Shown here: in pieces, positions 19,742-33,880 of the stretch
How positions within the stretch are numbered: the stretch's first letter is position 1
Layout: every line of letters starts with the position of its first letter
Origin: Fulvia fulva
Taxonomy: Eukaryota; Ascomycota; Dothideomycetes; Mycosphaerellales; Mycosphaerellaceae
Length of the DNA: 64,000 nucleotides
Assembly: GCF_020509005.1 (NCBI RefSeq)
Contig: NC_063013.1
Location: 6,820,001-6,884,000 of the forward strand
Direction: 5' to 3'
Notes under the pieces: generated by a model
Seen by the model: the letters and a program-made list of their open reading frames with translations, nothing else
Database searches by the model: none
What the model was told of the DNA's origin: nothing
Translations under genes and position numbers: made by a program

Positions 19742-22700
19742 CTACCCCCCCTCTTAAACCGCCGTACGCCCTCGTACGCGGAAATATATCGCCGTAGAGT
19801 ATATCTATAAGGAAGAACTATACTATTAGAAAGCGCTAGCTTACGTCGGGTTAACCGTAGAGAGACTATATATCTTACCGTAGTAAGCCTTAAGTCGAGA
19901 GTCTATATTATACCGTAGTATACCTTAGATAAGCTAACTATATATTAAGCCTTAGCTTACCTCAAGTTATATCTAAATTACGCGGGCGTCGTAGGGTCGA
20001 CTATCGGTAACGATATCTAGGTCGTCTAATATCTAACCTTTAGGCTTACGCTATCTAGGTAGTAGTCCGGCCGCTAACGGGTTCTTATAATAATAATCTA
20101 CTATTGCTTCCTCGGTACTACCTTTTAATTTGCTATAAGGCACTTCTATAATAGTACTACCTTCCTAACGGACGGTATACTTTACGTACTTCTTAGCTCT
20201 ACTAGTCTATCTACTATCTATAATCGCCTTAACCGCGTATTTATCTAGCTCTTCGCTATCGCCTTCGGAGGCCTCGATAAATAGTTGACCTTAGCTTTAA
20301 TTAGGGAATAGGTCGTCGTTTACTAGGCGTAGTACGCTAGTATAGAGCCTCGGGTATATACGTATACTTTTCTAAAGGTCGAGCTTATATACGTCTACGT
20401 TAATCTTATAGGTAATCGTAAAGGGACCTATATTCTTATAGTCAAGTTTCTTATAGGGCCTTCGAGTACGGATATTTCTAGTATCTAGCTAAACCTTATC
20501 GCCGATCGCGTATCTTAGTATAGGCTTACGCTTATTTACTATAGTATCTACGTACCGCTCTTAGGTATATCTAAGCTATATAATATAGTATACGTTAACG
20601 TTCTCTATAAAAGTCGCGAAATCTTCTACGTACCGCTTTAATAAGGCCTATACTTTCGGAAGCTTAGTACCGTTACCGCTCGTAGCCTAAGGGAATACCT
20701 CTATTCGAGGATTACGGCCTAGCGTTACGAAGAACGGTAATATACCTATAGTAGCGCTCTATTAATTGTTTAGGGCAAACTCTACGATAGGTAACTACTA
20801 GACCTAATCGTCCTACGTATAGTTAACGTACGCGCGTAGGTACTATTCTATAGCTTAGTTCGTACGTTCTAACTACCTATTAGTCTAAGGGTAAAAGGTA
20901 GTCGAGATCTTTATACGTATAGCTAGATGCGCTATTAGAGCCTTCTAGAATTAGCTTACCTACTTACTACTACGGTCTAATACTACCGTATTGAATAGGC
21001 CCTAATCCTTAATTACGTACTTTTATACGGCGTCGGCCGCTACCTTAGGGGTCAAATCTACTACGGGTCTAAGATGCTTCCTCTTAGTAAGTCTATAGGT
21101 TAGGATAAGGATAGCGTTATACTTTACGCCCTTAGTACTATAACTATCCGGTAGCTCTACTACGTAATCGAGTACTACCTCCTTATAGATACCCGAGGGT
21201 ACGGGTAACTATCGGAGTATACCTTAGTACGTATTATAAAAAGCCTTAGATCGTATATATAGGTAATAATTCTTAACGTACTTAGCGACATCTACTACTA
21301 GACTAGGCTAGTAGTATATACGCGTAAGTAGGTCGACTATCTTCTTACGCCTAGAATACCTAGCTAATAGAGTATTATAGTACCTCGCTATTAGCTCCGG
21401 ACGAAGCTTATACGGTACGTATAGACGTCCTTAGATCTTATATAGGTCACCGTCTAACTTATAGTCGCTAAGTAAGATATAGCTAGAGCCTTCTTAGTTT
21501 TATAGTAAAGTACGAGCATTATCGTCTAGGGCCTTCTTAATACCGTACGCTAGCTCGTCTTTAGTATAGGCTTCCTCGATAAGTTCTTCGATAGAGGCCT
21601 CGTTTACTTCGAGTACGTAAAGTACTAATTAATACTAGTCGGCCGTAGTACGCGGAGTAGTTATAGCTAATAGCTTTAAGCGCTTACGTATATTAGGAGG
21701 GAGATTACGTAGCTTTAATATAGCTTACTACCTATGTTTTATATTATCCTTATCGTCTATGTCTATCTACGGCGCGTAAGGCTATTAGGCTTCGTCCTAA
21801 GCTTACTAGGGCGATATTCTATCTAGAAGTCGAATCTAGATAGGAACTCGCTCTAGCGCGCTTATCGGCGGGTTAGCTACTTAGTCGTTATAAACTACTC
21901 TAAGCCCTTATAGTCGGTAAGAACCTTAGAGGGAGCGCTTATTAGCTCCGGCCTCTATTCCTCGAACGCTCTAATAATAGCTATTAGCTCCTTATTATTA
22001 ATCTCGTAATTATATTCTACTAGGTTTATCTTTATCGAGTAGAATTCGATAGGATACAATTTACCGTCCTCTCTAAGCTAAGATAATACGCTAGCTATAT
22101 AACTATCTAAGGAATTAGTTTCTACGACGTAGGGCTTAGTAATATCAAAATGTACTAATACTAGGCGTTTATAGAATACTACCTTTAGGGTCTCGAACAC
22201 ACTTTAGTAGTCTAGGCTCTATACGAAGGGTATACGATTCTTAAGTACGTTACCGCGTATAAGGTCGGTTAAAGGTATAACGATACTAGAAAAGTTATTA
22301 ACGAACCTCCTATAGAGGTTAGCTAGCCTAAGGAAGGACAGTACATCCTTTAAGCTCTATAGAGTAGCCTAATCTATAATAGTCTAGACCTTGGATTTAT
22401 CTATCTAAATGCCCTTGTTAGTAATTATTAGTCCTAAGAACTTGACGCTCTTCTAGAAGAAGCGGTACTTATAGACGTCTATAGGAAGTCGAGCGTTAAT
22501 TAGACACTTAATAATAGTACGTACGTGTTTTATATATTCCTTAAATGAACTATACGTAAACACGATATAGTCGTCTAGGTATATAAATACGAAGTCGTCT
22601 AGGTGTCTATATAATACTTTATTAATATATACCTAGAACGCGCTTAGTACGTTATAGAGACAAAATAGCACTATAAGCTATTCTTAGGTACTATATTTAG

Positions 22701-23855
22701 TAGTAAAGGCTATCTTCTTTTCGTCGCCTTTACGGATACGTAGCTCCTTAAATACTATAATAATGTCTAAGGTAGTAAACTACTATATACCGCTTATACG
22801 AGCTAGGGTCTTACGGACTTAAGGTATCGGGTACCTATTCTTAACGGTAATAGCGTTAATAGCTCTATAGTCTACGTAGATACGGAGTCCTCTACCTAGC
22901 TTCTAAATAATAATAATAGGACTAGCGATCTAGGACGTAGAGTATCGGATTTTACTAGCGGCTTCTTCCTTATTAACGTAGGCTTTAGTTAGATCGAGCT
23001 CTAGTTTTGATATAGAATAAGGACGCTTAAAAAGTAGCTTAGCGCCTTTAACGAATTCAATCGCTAAATCTGATTCGGGGCGATAGGGAGGTAGGCCTTT
23101 AGCGATAGACGGGTCAAATCCGTACTTTAGGTCCTTTAGCTATTAGGGTAGTAAGGATTCGACTTCTCGTATAGTCGCTTACTTCTTATTTATATAGATA
23201 GCCTTGTCTTTAGCTAATATAGTACTTAGCCGTATACTAATAGCGTAAATAAGTTCCTTAGTCGTAGGCTCTAGCTTATTAGGGTTAAGAGTCCCTATTT
23301 CCTAAATAAGGTAACCTTCGTCTAGGTTGTCTTCGTAGGCTTCGCTAATTGTTATACTAGACACCTAGATGTTAGGGTCTAGAGTCTATAAATAAGGGAT
23401 AGCGTGCTATATATAAACCTTCGTACCGCCGATAGTCGTAGGGTAAGGATCGTAATGATCCGTATAATACTTTTTAGTAAATATAAATTTATTAGCTCTC
23501 TAGTCTAGTATAGGGCAGTGCTTCTAAAACTAGGGTATACTAAATATAAAGTCGTAGTCGAGGTTAGTAACGAAGTAACTAACTTCCTTAATATAACCGT
23601 TTAGGTCGACCTTAGTCTTAATATATTCTATAGCTTGACTAGATACTTTAGGGTTAGCTCCTAGGCCTATCTTCTAAGCTTAAGGTAGTCGTGTTCGTAA
23701 TAGATATTTCTTTATAAACTTTATATTACAAAATAGCGACTTGGTACCGGGATCTATTAGAATACGTACTAGCTTACTACCCGCTATATACCTACTACTA
23801 TAATATATAAGCTTCTAAGCGGAAGGTCTATTATCTTTATAGTATATAGTATAAC
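19742..23855 (-). pseudogene. Pol part of minus gypsy-2 (INT, RNase H, RT, PR), RIP-destroyed
   Basis: Minus-strand reading gives an RT active site FVFIYLDDYIVF at about 22550-22595. RNase H and integrase sequence lie to the left (lower coordinates) and the protease region to the right up to 23855, where a LINE interrupts the element. The gag part resumes at 33881. Catalytic YLDD is preserved because its codons contain no TpG. Frames are broken by many TAG/TAA stops. Confidence 0.75.
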
Positions 23856-24379
23856 TAGAAGCTTCGAGGACGGATTCTCGGAGTGACGCTATATCTAAGT
23901 AGATCGACGAGGACTATTTAATCGACAGCCCTTATTAAGACGAGTAATCTACTTAAGTAGTAGCGACCCGCCTACGCTAGCGGCGGCGTAATCGTAGTAC
24001 AAAAAACCCTAAAACCGAGGTCCCTTTTCCCTAAAGGCAGACCCTAGAATTGCGGAGTTACGGAGGACAACTGCCTAATTAGGAAGCGCGACCCCGAATA
24101 GTAGCGAAGGATAGTAACTAACGAGAGCTATAGCCTTACGAACATTCTATACTAAGAGTTAAACCGGGGAACAAACTAAGAAAAAACCTAGGGCATAAGC
24201 TAAGGCCTACTATATAGAAAGTAGAGGCTAACAATAAACAATATAGCGTAGACGACCCTATATACGGAGGCGGAAAACTTACTAGGGGATAACGAACACC
24301 TAGCCCGGGTATATAAGAACACTATAGTATAGCTACTAGAAGCGCTAAAAGCGCTATTATACTAAATCCCGAAGACAAT

Positions 24380-27300
24380 CTAACAAGCAACACAGAAGGT
24401 AGCCTAGAAACTAACTATATAGGTAATAGTAGTAGTAGGTAAGAATTAACCCCCTCCGAAGGCAAGTAAGGCGGTACGCCTATACATTACTAATCCGGCG
24501 GAGAAATAAGAAATCGTAGCCCTAATAAGCAAGGAGATTGTCGACAGAATCGGCCAAAAGGAGGTAGTTAGGGCGAGGGTAGAGGCAATAGGCGTAGTAA
24601 GACTCTTTACCGTATAAGAGTCTAATAGACGAAAGCTAGAGACCTATAAGGAGTAGACTACTAAAGTCGCGATGTCGGCACGAGTCTCCTACTAACAGTA
24701 TACCGTTATCGCCTACGGGGTCCCTAGGATATTTAAGGTCGAAGACCTTCCCTACCTCTAAGTATAGAACTAGAACACCTCCCTAGGAGTACGACTAACA
24801 AAGGCGGCATAGCTATACAAGACAGTAGACCGAGAAAAGACGTATTTATCGCTTATTATTTAGGTAGAGATAGCGGAACAAGCTAACTAGAGACTAGACA
24901 ATAGGCTATTCTAGAACTACGAGAGAATAGACACGGAGATCTATTAGAGTAGCTATAGGGTACTACAATACTTCTAATACTAATAGTACGGTTATATAGC
25001 CCTAAAATATAGGGAGAAGACCCTAAGGTGTCCTTACTACGTAGGCCTACACTAGGGAAGGGAATGCCTAAAAAAGGAAAGTAGGTGCGTATACTACGGC
25101 AGAAGGTACCTAGCGTATTCAAGCTAATGCCTAGCTAGAATAGTAGTATAAGAACGAGCGAGGCAAGTAAGGATCTCTATACTAACTAGGTACCCCTAAC
25201 GATAGTAGGAGGGACCTACCGTATATAAGGGCTTCGAGCCGAGCAAAAGGAAGAGGGCAGAAGAGACGAATAAGGAAACCTAACCGTAAACGTATCTACC
25301 TCCCGGTAGGCCTCGACACCTTAACCGGGCTACTAACGAACTAGGCTAAATACGAATCTTTAGGGCGCCCTAGCGGCCCTAGGGCTAGCCGGATAGCGAG
25401 ATATAGGCTTAGGAGACATAGTAGGTTAGTACGGAAATAGACCTTACGGATAACGAATAATACTATACGACGATATTACTATCGTATAGTATAACGTAAA
25501 CAAAAGTAGGGACAAGGTCTAGCGCCACTTTCTATAAGAGCTAGACCCGCTACGGCACTACGTTATTACGGTATATAAACTATACATTAACCCCTACGTA
25601 GGACTCCTAGCTACTTATAATGACCGGAGATACTACACCGTAATCGCGGGCTAACGAGGCGTTATCCCGAGGACATATATATACGTAAGCAAGACTATAG
25701 ACCTTAAGTCGTAGAAGGTTATACTACCGTAGTAGAGCAACCTAGGAGACATAACATTAATCTAGATCGACACGACATAAGGCCCTATCTAGATCTATAA
25801 CGTTTATAACCCGCTACCGCGGGGTCGGACGAGTAGGGAACTAGGAACCCTCGCCTACCTAGAGCGGACCCTAAGCTAAGACATAAAGTAAGTACTCCTC
25901 GGCGACTTTAACCTCTACTACCTATAGTAGGGACTCGAATTCACTCCCCTACACGCGTTTCTAGGGGGGAAGCTACTAGACATAACCGTACGCTACGGAA
26001 TGGCCTTAGTAATACTAAAGGGAACAGAGACGTAGAAGGCCCGTACTAGTATAAGCACGATCGACCTATACTTTCTATTATAAGAACTTAAGGAGAGACT
26101 AGTCTAATGCCGACCGAACTACGCGCTAGAAGCCTCTTTAGACTATATCCCTATCCAAACGACGCTAGGGGTGAAGGCGATAGAGGAGCTAGTAAACGAA
26201 CTACGTCGTAACTAGAAGAAGGCACGCTAGGACAACATAAGAGGCTTCCTAATAGCGAACCTACTATAGTATAGAGAACTCGAGACGATAGCTTAGCTAG
26301 ATCAAGTAGCGGAACAGATTACCTCGGTTATATAGTAAGTAGCGGAACAATACTATTACGCGACATAAGAGAAGAAGGCATAGATAAGACGCGATAAGCT
26401 ATAGGACTAGAGAGCGACGATCGGGCTCGTTACGGAAAACCCGGAATAGATATAGAGACTTACTAAATAGGTACGACTACCTAAAGAGTAACAAGCCCCT
26501 CACTTCCCCCTAATCGTAGACCGCGAAGGGATTGCCTAGGCTACGCCCCGGGGTAAGGCAAAAGCGTTAGCCGACTATTTCTTTTCGACGTAAGTAGAGG
26601 TAGACCTTACGGACATCGACCCGAGTATATACCCGGAACCCCTAGACATAGATTAGGCGGTTAGCTCTAACATAGTAACAGGAGTCATAAGTAAGCTAAA
26701 AGGACGAAGAGCCCTAGGCCTAGACAGGATACTAGACGTACTGCTAAAAGAGTATAGAGAAGAGATCGCGCCGAGCCTTACAAACCTATTTACCGCGTAC
26801 CTACGGCTAGGGTATTACCCGAAGCCGTATAGAGAGTCTATAATAGTAGTGCTACGTAAGCTATAGAAGGAAGACTATACTTAGCCTAAGTCGTATAGAC
26901 TAATAGTACTTCTAAATACGATAGAGAAGGTCCTAGAAAAGATAGTAGCCTAGAGACTTACGTAGCTTACCGAGGACAACTACGTACTCCTAGTAACACA
27001 GATAGGGGGAAGAAGCTAGCGATCGATACTAACAGCAATAGAGCTAATTACGGAGTAAATTCAGACCCTCTAGTACTACGGTAGGAACCGAGCGGCGTCC
27101 TTACTATCCCTCGACATCGTAGAGGCCTTCGACAACGTCTTATACTAAAGGCTAATATATATCCTATAGCATAAAGGCATCCCCTAGTAGGTAACAACGT
27201 TCGTCTACCCCTTTCTCTAGGAACGGACGACATACCTAGTCCTAGGAAGGTATACGTCCGACCCGGTAAAGGCAGAGACTAGAATACCTTAGGGATCTCT

Positions 27301-27927
27301 TCTCTCCCCTATCCTGTTTCTAATATTTATGTCGGATCTAATCCCCCTACTCACCTCTCCGTAAACCTTAGTATCGGGGTTCGTAGACGATATAAACATC
27401 CTAGCCTAGTTAGACTCGACAGAAGAGAACTGTCGCCTCCTTAAAGATCGGTATAAGAAATACGAGGAGTAGGCAAAGAAGTATAGTGCCCGGTTCGCCC
27501 CTAAAAAGTACTAACTTATACACTTTAGTAAAGCGAGAACATACTATAATATAAAGGCGGCGGTAAGAATCTAAGGCTACGAGACTAAGCTATTAGCGGA
27601 GCTACGAGTACTAGGGATCTAGCTCGACCCGAAGCTAAGCTAGAATATATAGATTAAGAAAGCCTAGAGTCGAGCGTAAGTTAATAAAGCCTCGATAAAG
27701 AGGCTTACGGCATCTATATAGGGAGTAACATTCGATAAGGTAAGAGTAATATATAAGGCGATCGTTAGACTAGCTATATTATACGGGGTATAGATTTAGG
27801 GAACAGGAGGCGTAGGTAAGCCGATCCCGAAACGGATAGAGCAACCCCTAAACAGGACATAGGTAGGTAACCTACGTAGGGTACTAGGCGTATATAAGAC
27901 AAGGTTAACAAGCACGGTAGAAATAGA
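24380..27927 (+). pseudogene. ORF1 and ORF2 (endonuclease, RT) of LINE-A, RIP-mutated
   Basis: Collinear with the young LINE. Nucleic-acid-binding ORF1 relics lie near 24.9-25.3 kb, then endonuclease, then RT with FVDDIN at about 27380-27397, matching FVDDTN of the intact copy. The C-terminal segment continues beyond LINE-B (32936 onward: EASVAIQIRSEYI-like sequence near 33320-33370). Numerous TAG stops. Confidence 0.8.
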
Positions 27928-27940
27928 GACAGGAATACTA

Positions 27941-30900
27941 GATAGATAGATTTGTCATTCCCCTATTCTAGGACCCTATCCGGCCTATATAGGTATATAT
28001 CTATTGTTATTTATAAAGGGAAACCCGAATAGGTAAAAACCCTTCCCGCCCCCGACTACTCCTTATCTAGATTAGCTTTCCCTCTAAACGTACGTAGTCT
28101 ATGTTACTACCCCGTTAGCCCCCGCTCCTAGCCGGTCTCGTCGCGCTACGTCGTGTCCTCTCTTCCTATACTGCTCCTACTAGGCGGTACTGTTCTAGCT
28201 AGCCCTTCTCTAGTATCTAGTTTGTAATGCGCCGTAGGTCCTTAGCGTTATTAAGAAGTGCCCTAATCGTCCGGTTCCTCGCCTTTACTATCTACTCCCC
28301 GCTTCCTAGCGACCACCTCGGATAGACGAGGAGTACGTACCGTACGTTCTAGGAGTAATAGCCGTAGGGCTAGCTAGTATTCGTATATCCTAGAACCTTC
28401 CTCTATAATAGGTACCCCTAGAGGCCGATATGTTCGCTTCGTAGTTAGGTTGCTATACTACTCTATACCCTCGTAAGGCGGTAGTAGATAAGCTTCGGGG
28501 GGTACTTAACCGCGGATTTCGTAGCTAACTATTCCTTAGGTTATCCCGCTAGCTAAGGGCGTCTACTATACCCTACAACCTAGTTGTTCTACCTCTCTTT
28601 CTATAGTTGCTCTATAAACGATTTCTTACCTTCCTATTATATTACTAGCTATTCGTCCCTTGCCCGGTAGTTCGGCTTATTTCCGGGTCGAATGCCCTTA
28701 TACGCTAGTACTAATTCGCGGGCCCTTACGACTATACTACCGATGACCTTCTGTACTAGGTACTATGCCGACTTGCCTAAGTAGGAGGTCCGTAGTCCCT
28801 AGATATATAGGTCGATCGGCGGTATAGCGGTCTCGTGGTTAAGCATCCTCGTTAGTATCGACTTATATACCCCGGTGACCTTCCTTAGGCATTAGTTTTG
28901 GATCTTCGCTAGCGGCGCGACGAGTCCCTTCGATAGGTAGGCCCTCTCGCCTAAGGACTATACTTAGCTACTATAGGTAAGGACTAGCCGTATAATAGCC
29001 GTATATAGAAGTCGTGACTACCGGAAGTCCGCCCCTTATATAGACGTAGTAAGCCTCTAGCATAATGCTATATTCTGTTTAGCTTTCCGTAATATTGCCT
29101 ATACGTACTTCCTCTACCGTAGCGCCGGGTCTACCTATAGTCCGAGGATCCTAAGCTAATTTGCCGGGTTAGTCGTATACCCCTATATCTAGATAGAAGC
29201 TTGTATACTATAGAACCGTAGCCGGCGCGTAAAGTGTATTAGATTGTACTTTTCTAGGGCAAACGGAGCCCCGTGCCTCCTAGCCTAGTCCTCGTAGATC
29301 TTGTGCTTCTCTTCTAGTAGCCTATAGTTTTCCTTAGTCGAGGAAGACTACGCTAGGATATTTATGTCGTCTACGAAGCCGCTCGTAGCGGTGTTCTAGG
29401 ATTCTAGGGCTAGGAGCAGCGTCGCTATAAAGAAGAGGAACAGAATAGGTACTAGCGTTAAGCCTTACGGGATTCTAGTATAGACTGCTTGAAATGGGCT
29501 TCTATACTAGCCGACTAGGATCGACGTACTACGGTTTTAGAGGTAGGACCGTACGAAGTTAACAAGCTACTTAGGGAGTCCTTTCGACCTTAGGATATAG
29601 AGTAGCCGCGGGTATAATACGTAGTCGAAGGCTCCTAATATATCTAGGCTAAGTAAGGAAGCCACCTTGTCCCTATTCTTATACTAGATAGCCTTTACCT
29701 AAGAGGTGATAAGTTCTATCGCGGATAGCGTCGATCGCTATAGGCGCGTACCTATCTAGGTATCCGGGAGTAGGGAGTGTTCCTCTACCGCCTCGGAGAG
29801 TCTCGTTATAACTAGCTTCTTAAGCGCCTTCCTAAGAGTATTAAGGAGCGTAATTAGGCGGTACGACTTTACCTACGTATAGTCTTCCTTTTGCGGCTTA
29901 CGTAGGACTACTATCGTCGATTGTTTAAAAGCTATCGGGTAGTATCTGGTCTATAGGCAGTCGTTAAAGATCGCTATAACTACTAGGGCTAGTTGATCTC
30001 TACACTTCTTTAGTAGCTTGTTTAGGATCCTATCCGGCCCCGGGGCTTTCTTCGCCGGTAACTTCCTTAGTATAGCGGCAACTTCTCCCTCGGACACCTC
30101 CTATTAGACCGCGATACTAGGGGCTAGGGGAGTAGAGCTGTTTATGTCGCTTAGATTAGCCTCGACTAGGGGCGGGAAGAACTTGCTAGCTAGTAGACGC
30201 GCCTTAGCCTCGGGGTCGCTAACCGGGCCACTAGGCGATTGTAGCGCTAGGATAGAGAAGGAGGGGCCCTATATAGGGTCCTATCGGGCCCATTTTACTA
30301 GCTTCTACATCCTCTCTAGCTTACCGGCGATTTCTTCTACTATAGCCCTCTAGCCGACTACTTTCTCCCTTCGTATTATAGCTTTCTTCTATTAGTATGC
30401 CTCCCTATATACGTTCTAGGCCTCCTCGCTATAGCTACTCGTCTACACCCGGCGGGCTCTCCTTACTTCTCTTACTACCGTAGTGCACTCCGGCGTCTAG
30501 TATAGTTTAGACTATATCGTTAGTTAGGTAAGCGGAACGTAAAGTAAGGTCGCTTTTCTTATTTCGTCTATTAACCCCTAGACTACTTCGTCTATCTCGT
30601 CTTTACTGTTATATTACTACTACGCGATCTAGACTAGCCTCTTAGAGTTATTGAGATACGCCTAGATATTAGCCTAGTAGGCCTTTCCCTAGTTTAGCTT
30701 AGGGGTTCTCGCTAGTATACGTTATATCCGTATCGTAATAGAGGTCCTGACTAGTATATAGTCTAACGACGCCTCGAGTTTATGTTCGATCCTATAGTAG
30801 GTTACCGTATAGTAGTAGCTATCTAAGATCTAGGAGAGGTCGATCGTGCCTTAGAGTCCCCCTCTCTTCTAGGTACCTAGGTTCTTCGGGTTATTAAGGG

Positions 30901-32922
30901 CAATTACGTTACTCGCTATCAAGTCGAGTACTTCGTCGGCTATATAGTACGGCTATATAAGGCTTTCCTAGGAAGGGTAGTATATATTAAAGTCTCCTAC
31001 TACAATGTGGCACCCCTGTCTCTTAAGCGCACTGTCTAGGTGTCTATAGACCCCTAGGTCGCGGCTAGACCTCGAGACTAGCGGTTGTATATATAGGTTG
31101 TGTATCTAGGTGCTACCTACGTAGAGGGAGGTAATATCGCCCCCGCCTTCTTCGTCTACGTAGTACACTACCTCCTAGTCGGATTCTAGTATGTCCTTAC
31201 TAATATAGAAGTACGTACGGGGTCTACCGTCGCCTCGTAGGCATGTCGTATAGCCTAGTAACTTGTAGGTCGTTAGTCTCTTATAGTACGGGTTAATCTA
31301 TAGCTCCTAGATTGTAAGGACGTAGTAGACGCGCAGGTCCGCCTCGTATAGGAAATGGTTCTAGACTATATCCTTGCTATAGTTAACGTTATACTAGATA
31401 ATACTAAGCGTGTCGAGGCTAGTTATCGGTATCGATAATCATTTCCTCTATATCGTCCTATATCCTACTACCCTATACGTCCTAGTCTACGCCTATTAGC
31501 TATATACTAAAGGGGAGCCGGGTATAGTTAGATTCCCTCGCCGTAGCTAGTAGAGCACGTGGCCTCCCGTACGCCCTAGGTTACGTATCCTTTATATCGT
31601 TCTCGGCCCTAGGGCGCTTATACCCGACCGCCGCTAGTTAGTTCCGGTATAGGCTAGCCTTACGGTCGCCGTAGAATCTTAGGGCGACGGTTCTGTTTGT
31701 GATTGCCTTATTTTTCGCTAGTTTCCGCTATAGGCATTCCGTACTATACGATAGGTAGTGCCCTAGACAGTTCGCGTACCGTCTCGTAGTTAATATATAG
31801 TCCCTAGATATATAGTCTCCTATATAGTTCGAGTAGGCCTACTTGTTTGTACACGTGTAGGTTTGGTGTCTATACTATTAGCATTTAAAGTATTAGAGGA
31901 CACGAAAGGATAAGGAGTGATTTTCTACTATCTTGAGGCTATATTACTAGACTAGGCCTTGTTCTATCGCTAGATCCGCCGCTTTCGCGTCTTATAGCTA
32001 TACTATTAGCGCCGAGGCCTTCTTGCCTTCTAGCCATTTCCGATAGAGCTAAGTCGCCTTCTAGATTAGAGAGTTAAGAGTGACCGGGTTGTCCTCTTAG
32101 AGAGCGCGTAGGTGACCCTAGTTAGTTAGGTCAAACTCCTTAGGTATGTCGTAGACTAGGATCGTAAATTGTTTCGTTAAGACCTTCGCTAATACCGTAA
32201 CCTTAGATGCCTACTATAGCTATACCTCTAGGTGCCTCCTAGTAGTAGTAGAGCTAGTATAGATCTATAGAGTGCCGTTAGACTATTAGTTCACTACGAC
32301 TACCCCTAGTTAGTTAATTCGTTAGGCGAGCTCCTTATTTAATAGCTTCGTAACTTCGGCCTAGTCTTCCTTTACTACAATACGGATTGTAACTATATCG
32401 TACGTTAGGCGGGGGCCTAGTATCGATAACGCGACCGATACCTAGCTATAGGGGTGTTAATTCCGGGTGGCCTTACTAATCGCCTAGGACGTCGTCCTCA
32501 TTTCTTATTACCCTCGATAATACGATAGTATAAGAGCCGTGCGTAGCTAAGTGATCATTACCTATAGAGACCGGTAAGGGAGCTAATCGTTAGTTTCTAT
32601 ACTTTTTACGTCCTCTATAAGTTGCTACTAGTTATCTTAGGGGGGCTTCGCCTATAGGGCCGTAGGCGCCGTTAGTACCGTAGCCTAGGCTACTATTACC
32701 TAGGAGTTGCCTAATGTAGCTAGGCACCTCCGCGGCGTTTAGAGCTGAAGAAACAGGGTGAAGAGAGATTTAAGCTGTCTAGATTAAATAAGGTAGAACT
32801 CCCTTAGTCCTAGGGGCAGTGGCCTACTTTATATATCGTTAGAATAGCCTTAATAAGAGCTTTCGAATGTGTCGTGTTCTAGCGCGAAAGGATCCTTTAG
32901 ACTAAGTATATAGGTAATAGTC
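27941..32922 (-). mobile_element. Minus-strand Tad1-like LINE (LINE-B) inserted in LINE-A
   Basis: Flanked by a perfect 13-bp duplication GACAGGAATACTA (27928-27940 and 32923-32935). The inverted tail GATAGATAGATTT follows directly at 27941. Length 4982 bp, matching full-length LINE size. RIP-saturated, although CpG-rich coding stretches are still readable. Confidence 0.92.
28600..32740 (-). pseudogene. ORF1/ORF2 of LINE-B (endonuclease, RT), RIP-mutated
   Basis: On the minus strand GFVDDI is read at 29361-29380, the RT active site (FVDD). The region around 30.0-30.3 kb matches the ORF2 segment before the RT core; endonuclease and ORF1 lie at higher coordinates. Not functional. Confidence 0.75.
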
Positions 32923-33880
32923 GACAGGAATACTACTAATCGGCTAGTATATCCGGGGAATAAGAATTTAATACGCGGCAAAGACGATAGGTTACCTAGT
33001 ACAAACTACGATCTAAGAGGCAAAGAATAAGATAGAAAGCCGCTACCGGAGAGGGGTAGGACATAGGACAAGCCAAAAAGAGGATGACCTTACTACCTTT
33101 ACGGCCGTATAGACAAGCACCGAATAGCTAGCACGAAAGGAGGAGGAGCGTAGGACTCGCTAGGCCGGCGGGAGCAAGGCTAAGACCTAAAGCCTAGCGG
33201 AATAGATAGCGAGCTACCTATAGGAGTAGGACTAGAAAAGGAAGCCCCCTAAGACAATAGGCCCGATAGCGCTCCGAGCCTTCTAGAGACATAATTACTA
33301 GCTATATAGGGACCTAATAAGGGCCGAAGCAAGTGTAGCGATCCAAATTAGGTCCGAATATATTAGATTAAGGGCCTACCTATTTAGGAGACGCGTACTA
33401 GACATCTATAGCCTAGCCTACTAGTATAGCTACCTATCGTAAAACCTAGAACATATACTACTACGATGCCCGTAGTAGGCGAGAGGTAGGGGAAATTAGA
33501 GGCACTAAGCGGGAAGGAGAGACTATAAGTCAATTATTAGGGACAAAGGCAATATTCGCCGAATCTCTCGGTAGATACTATAGTAGGGATACCTCTAGTA
33601 GTTTAGCCTCGCGAGCGAGACGGAGGAGTGGATAGACAAGAGGCGGAAGCGAGGGGGGTTATAGATAGGGTAGTCATTAGGGCAGGCCTATAATACTAGC
33701 GTACCCCTAATAAGGGAAATTTAAGACGACAACTAGGAGGAAAAGATAGGCGGGAAGGAGGAGGGGTTTTTACTAACACGGTTTCCCCTCTATATATACA
33801 AAAACAAGATAGTATAGCTATATAGGCCAAAGGGCACTATAACAGCTTAATAAAATATTTATCTATCTATATAGTATAAC

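Larger units (their letters stand above)
23856..33867 (+). mobile_element. Plus-strand Tad1-like LINE (LINE-A) inserted in gypsy-2, itself split by LINE-B
   Basis: A 13-bp target duplication TATATAGTATAAC lies at 23843-23855 and 33868-33880. Removing LINE-A and one copy rejoins the gypsy-2 sequence. The 3' end is an (ATCT)n-type tail, as in the young LINE at 41056. Own sequence is 23856-27940 plus 32936-33867, about 5.0 kb, a full-length size. It is RIP-saturated. Confidence 0.9.
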
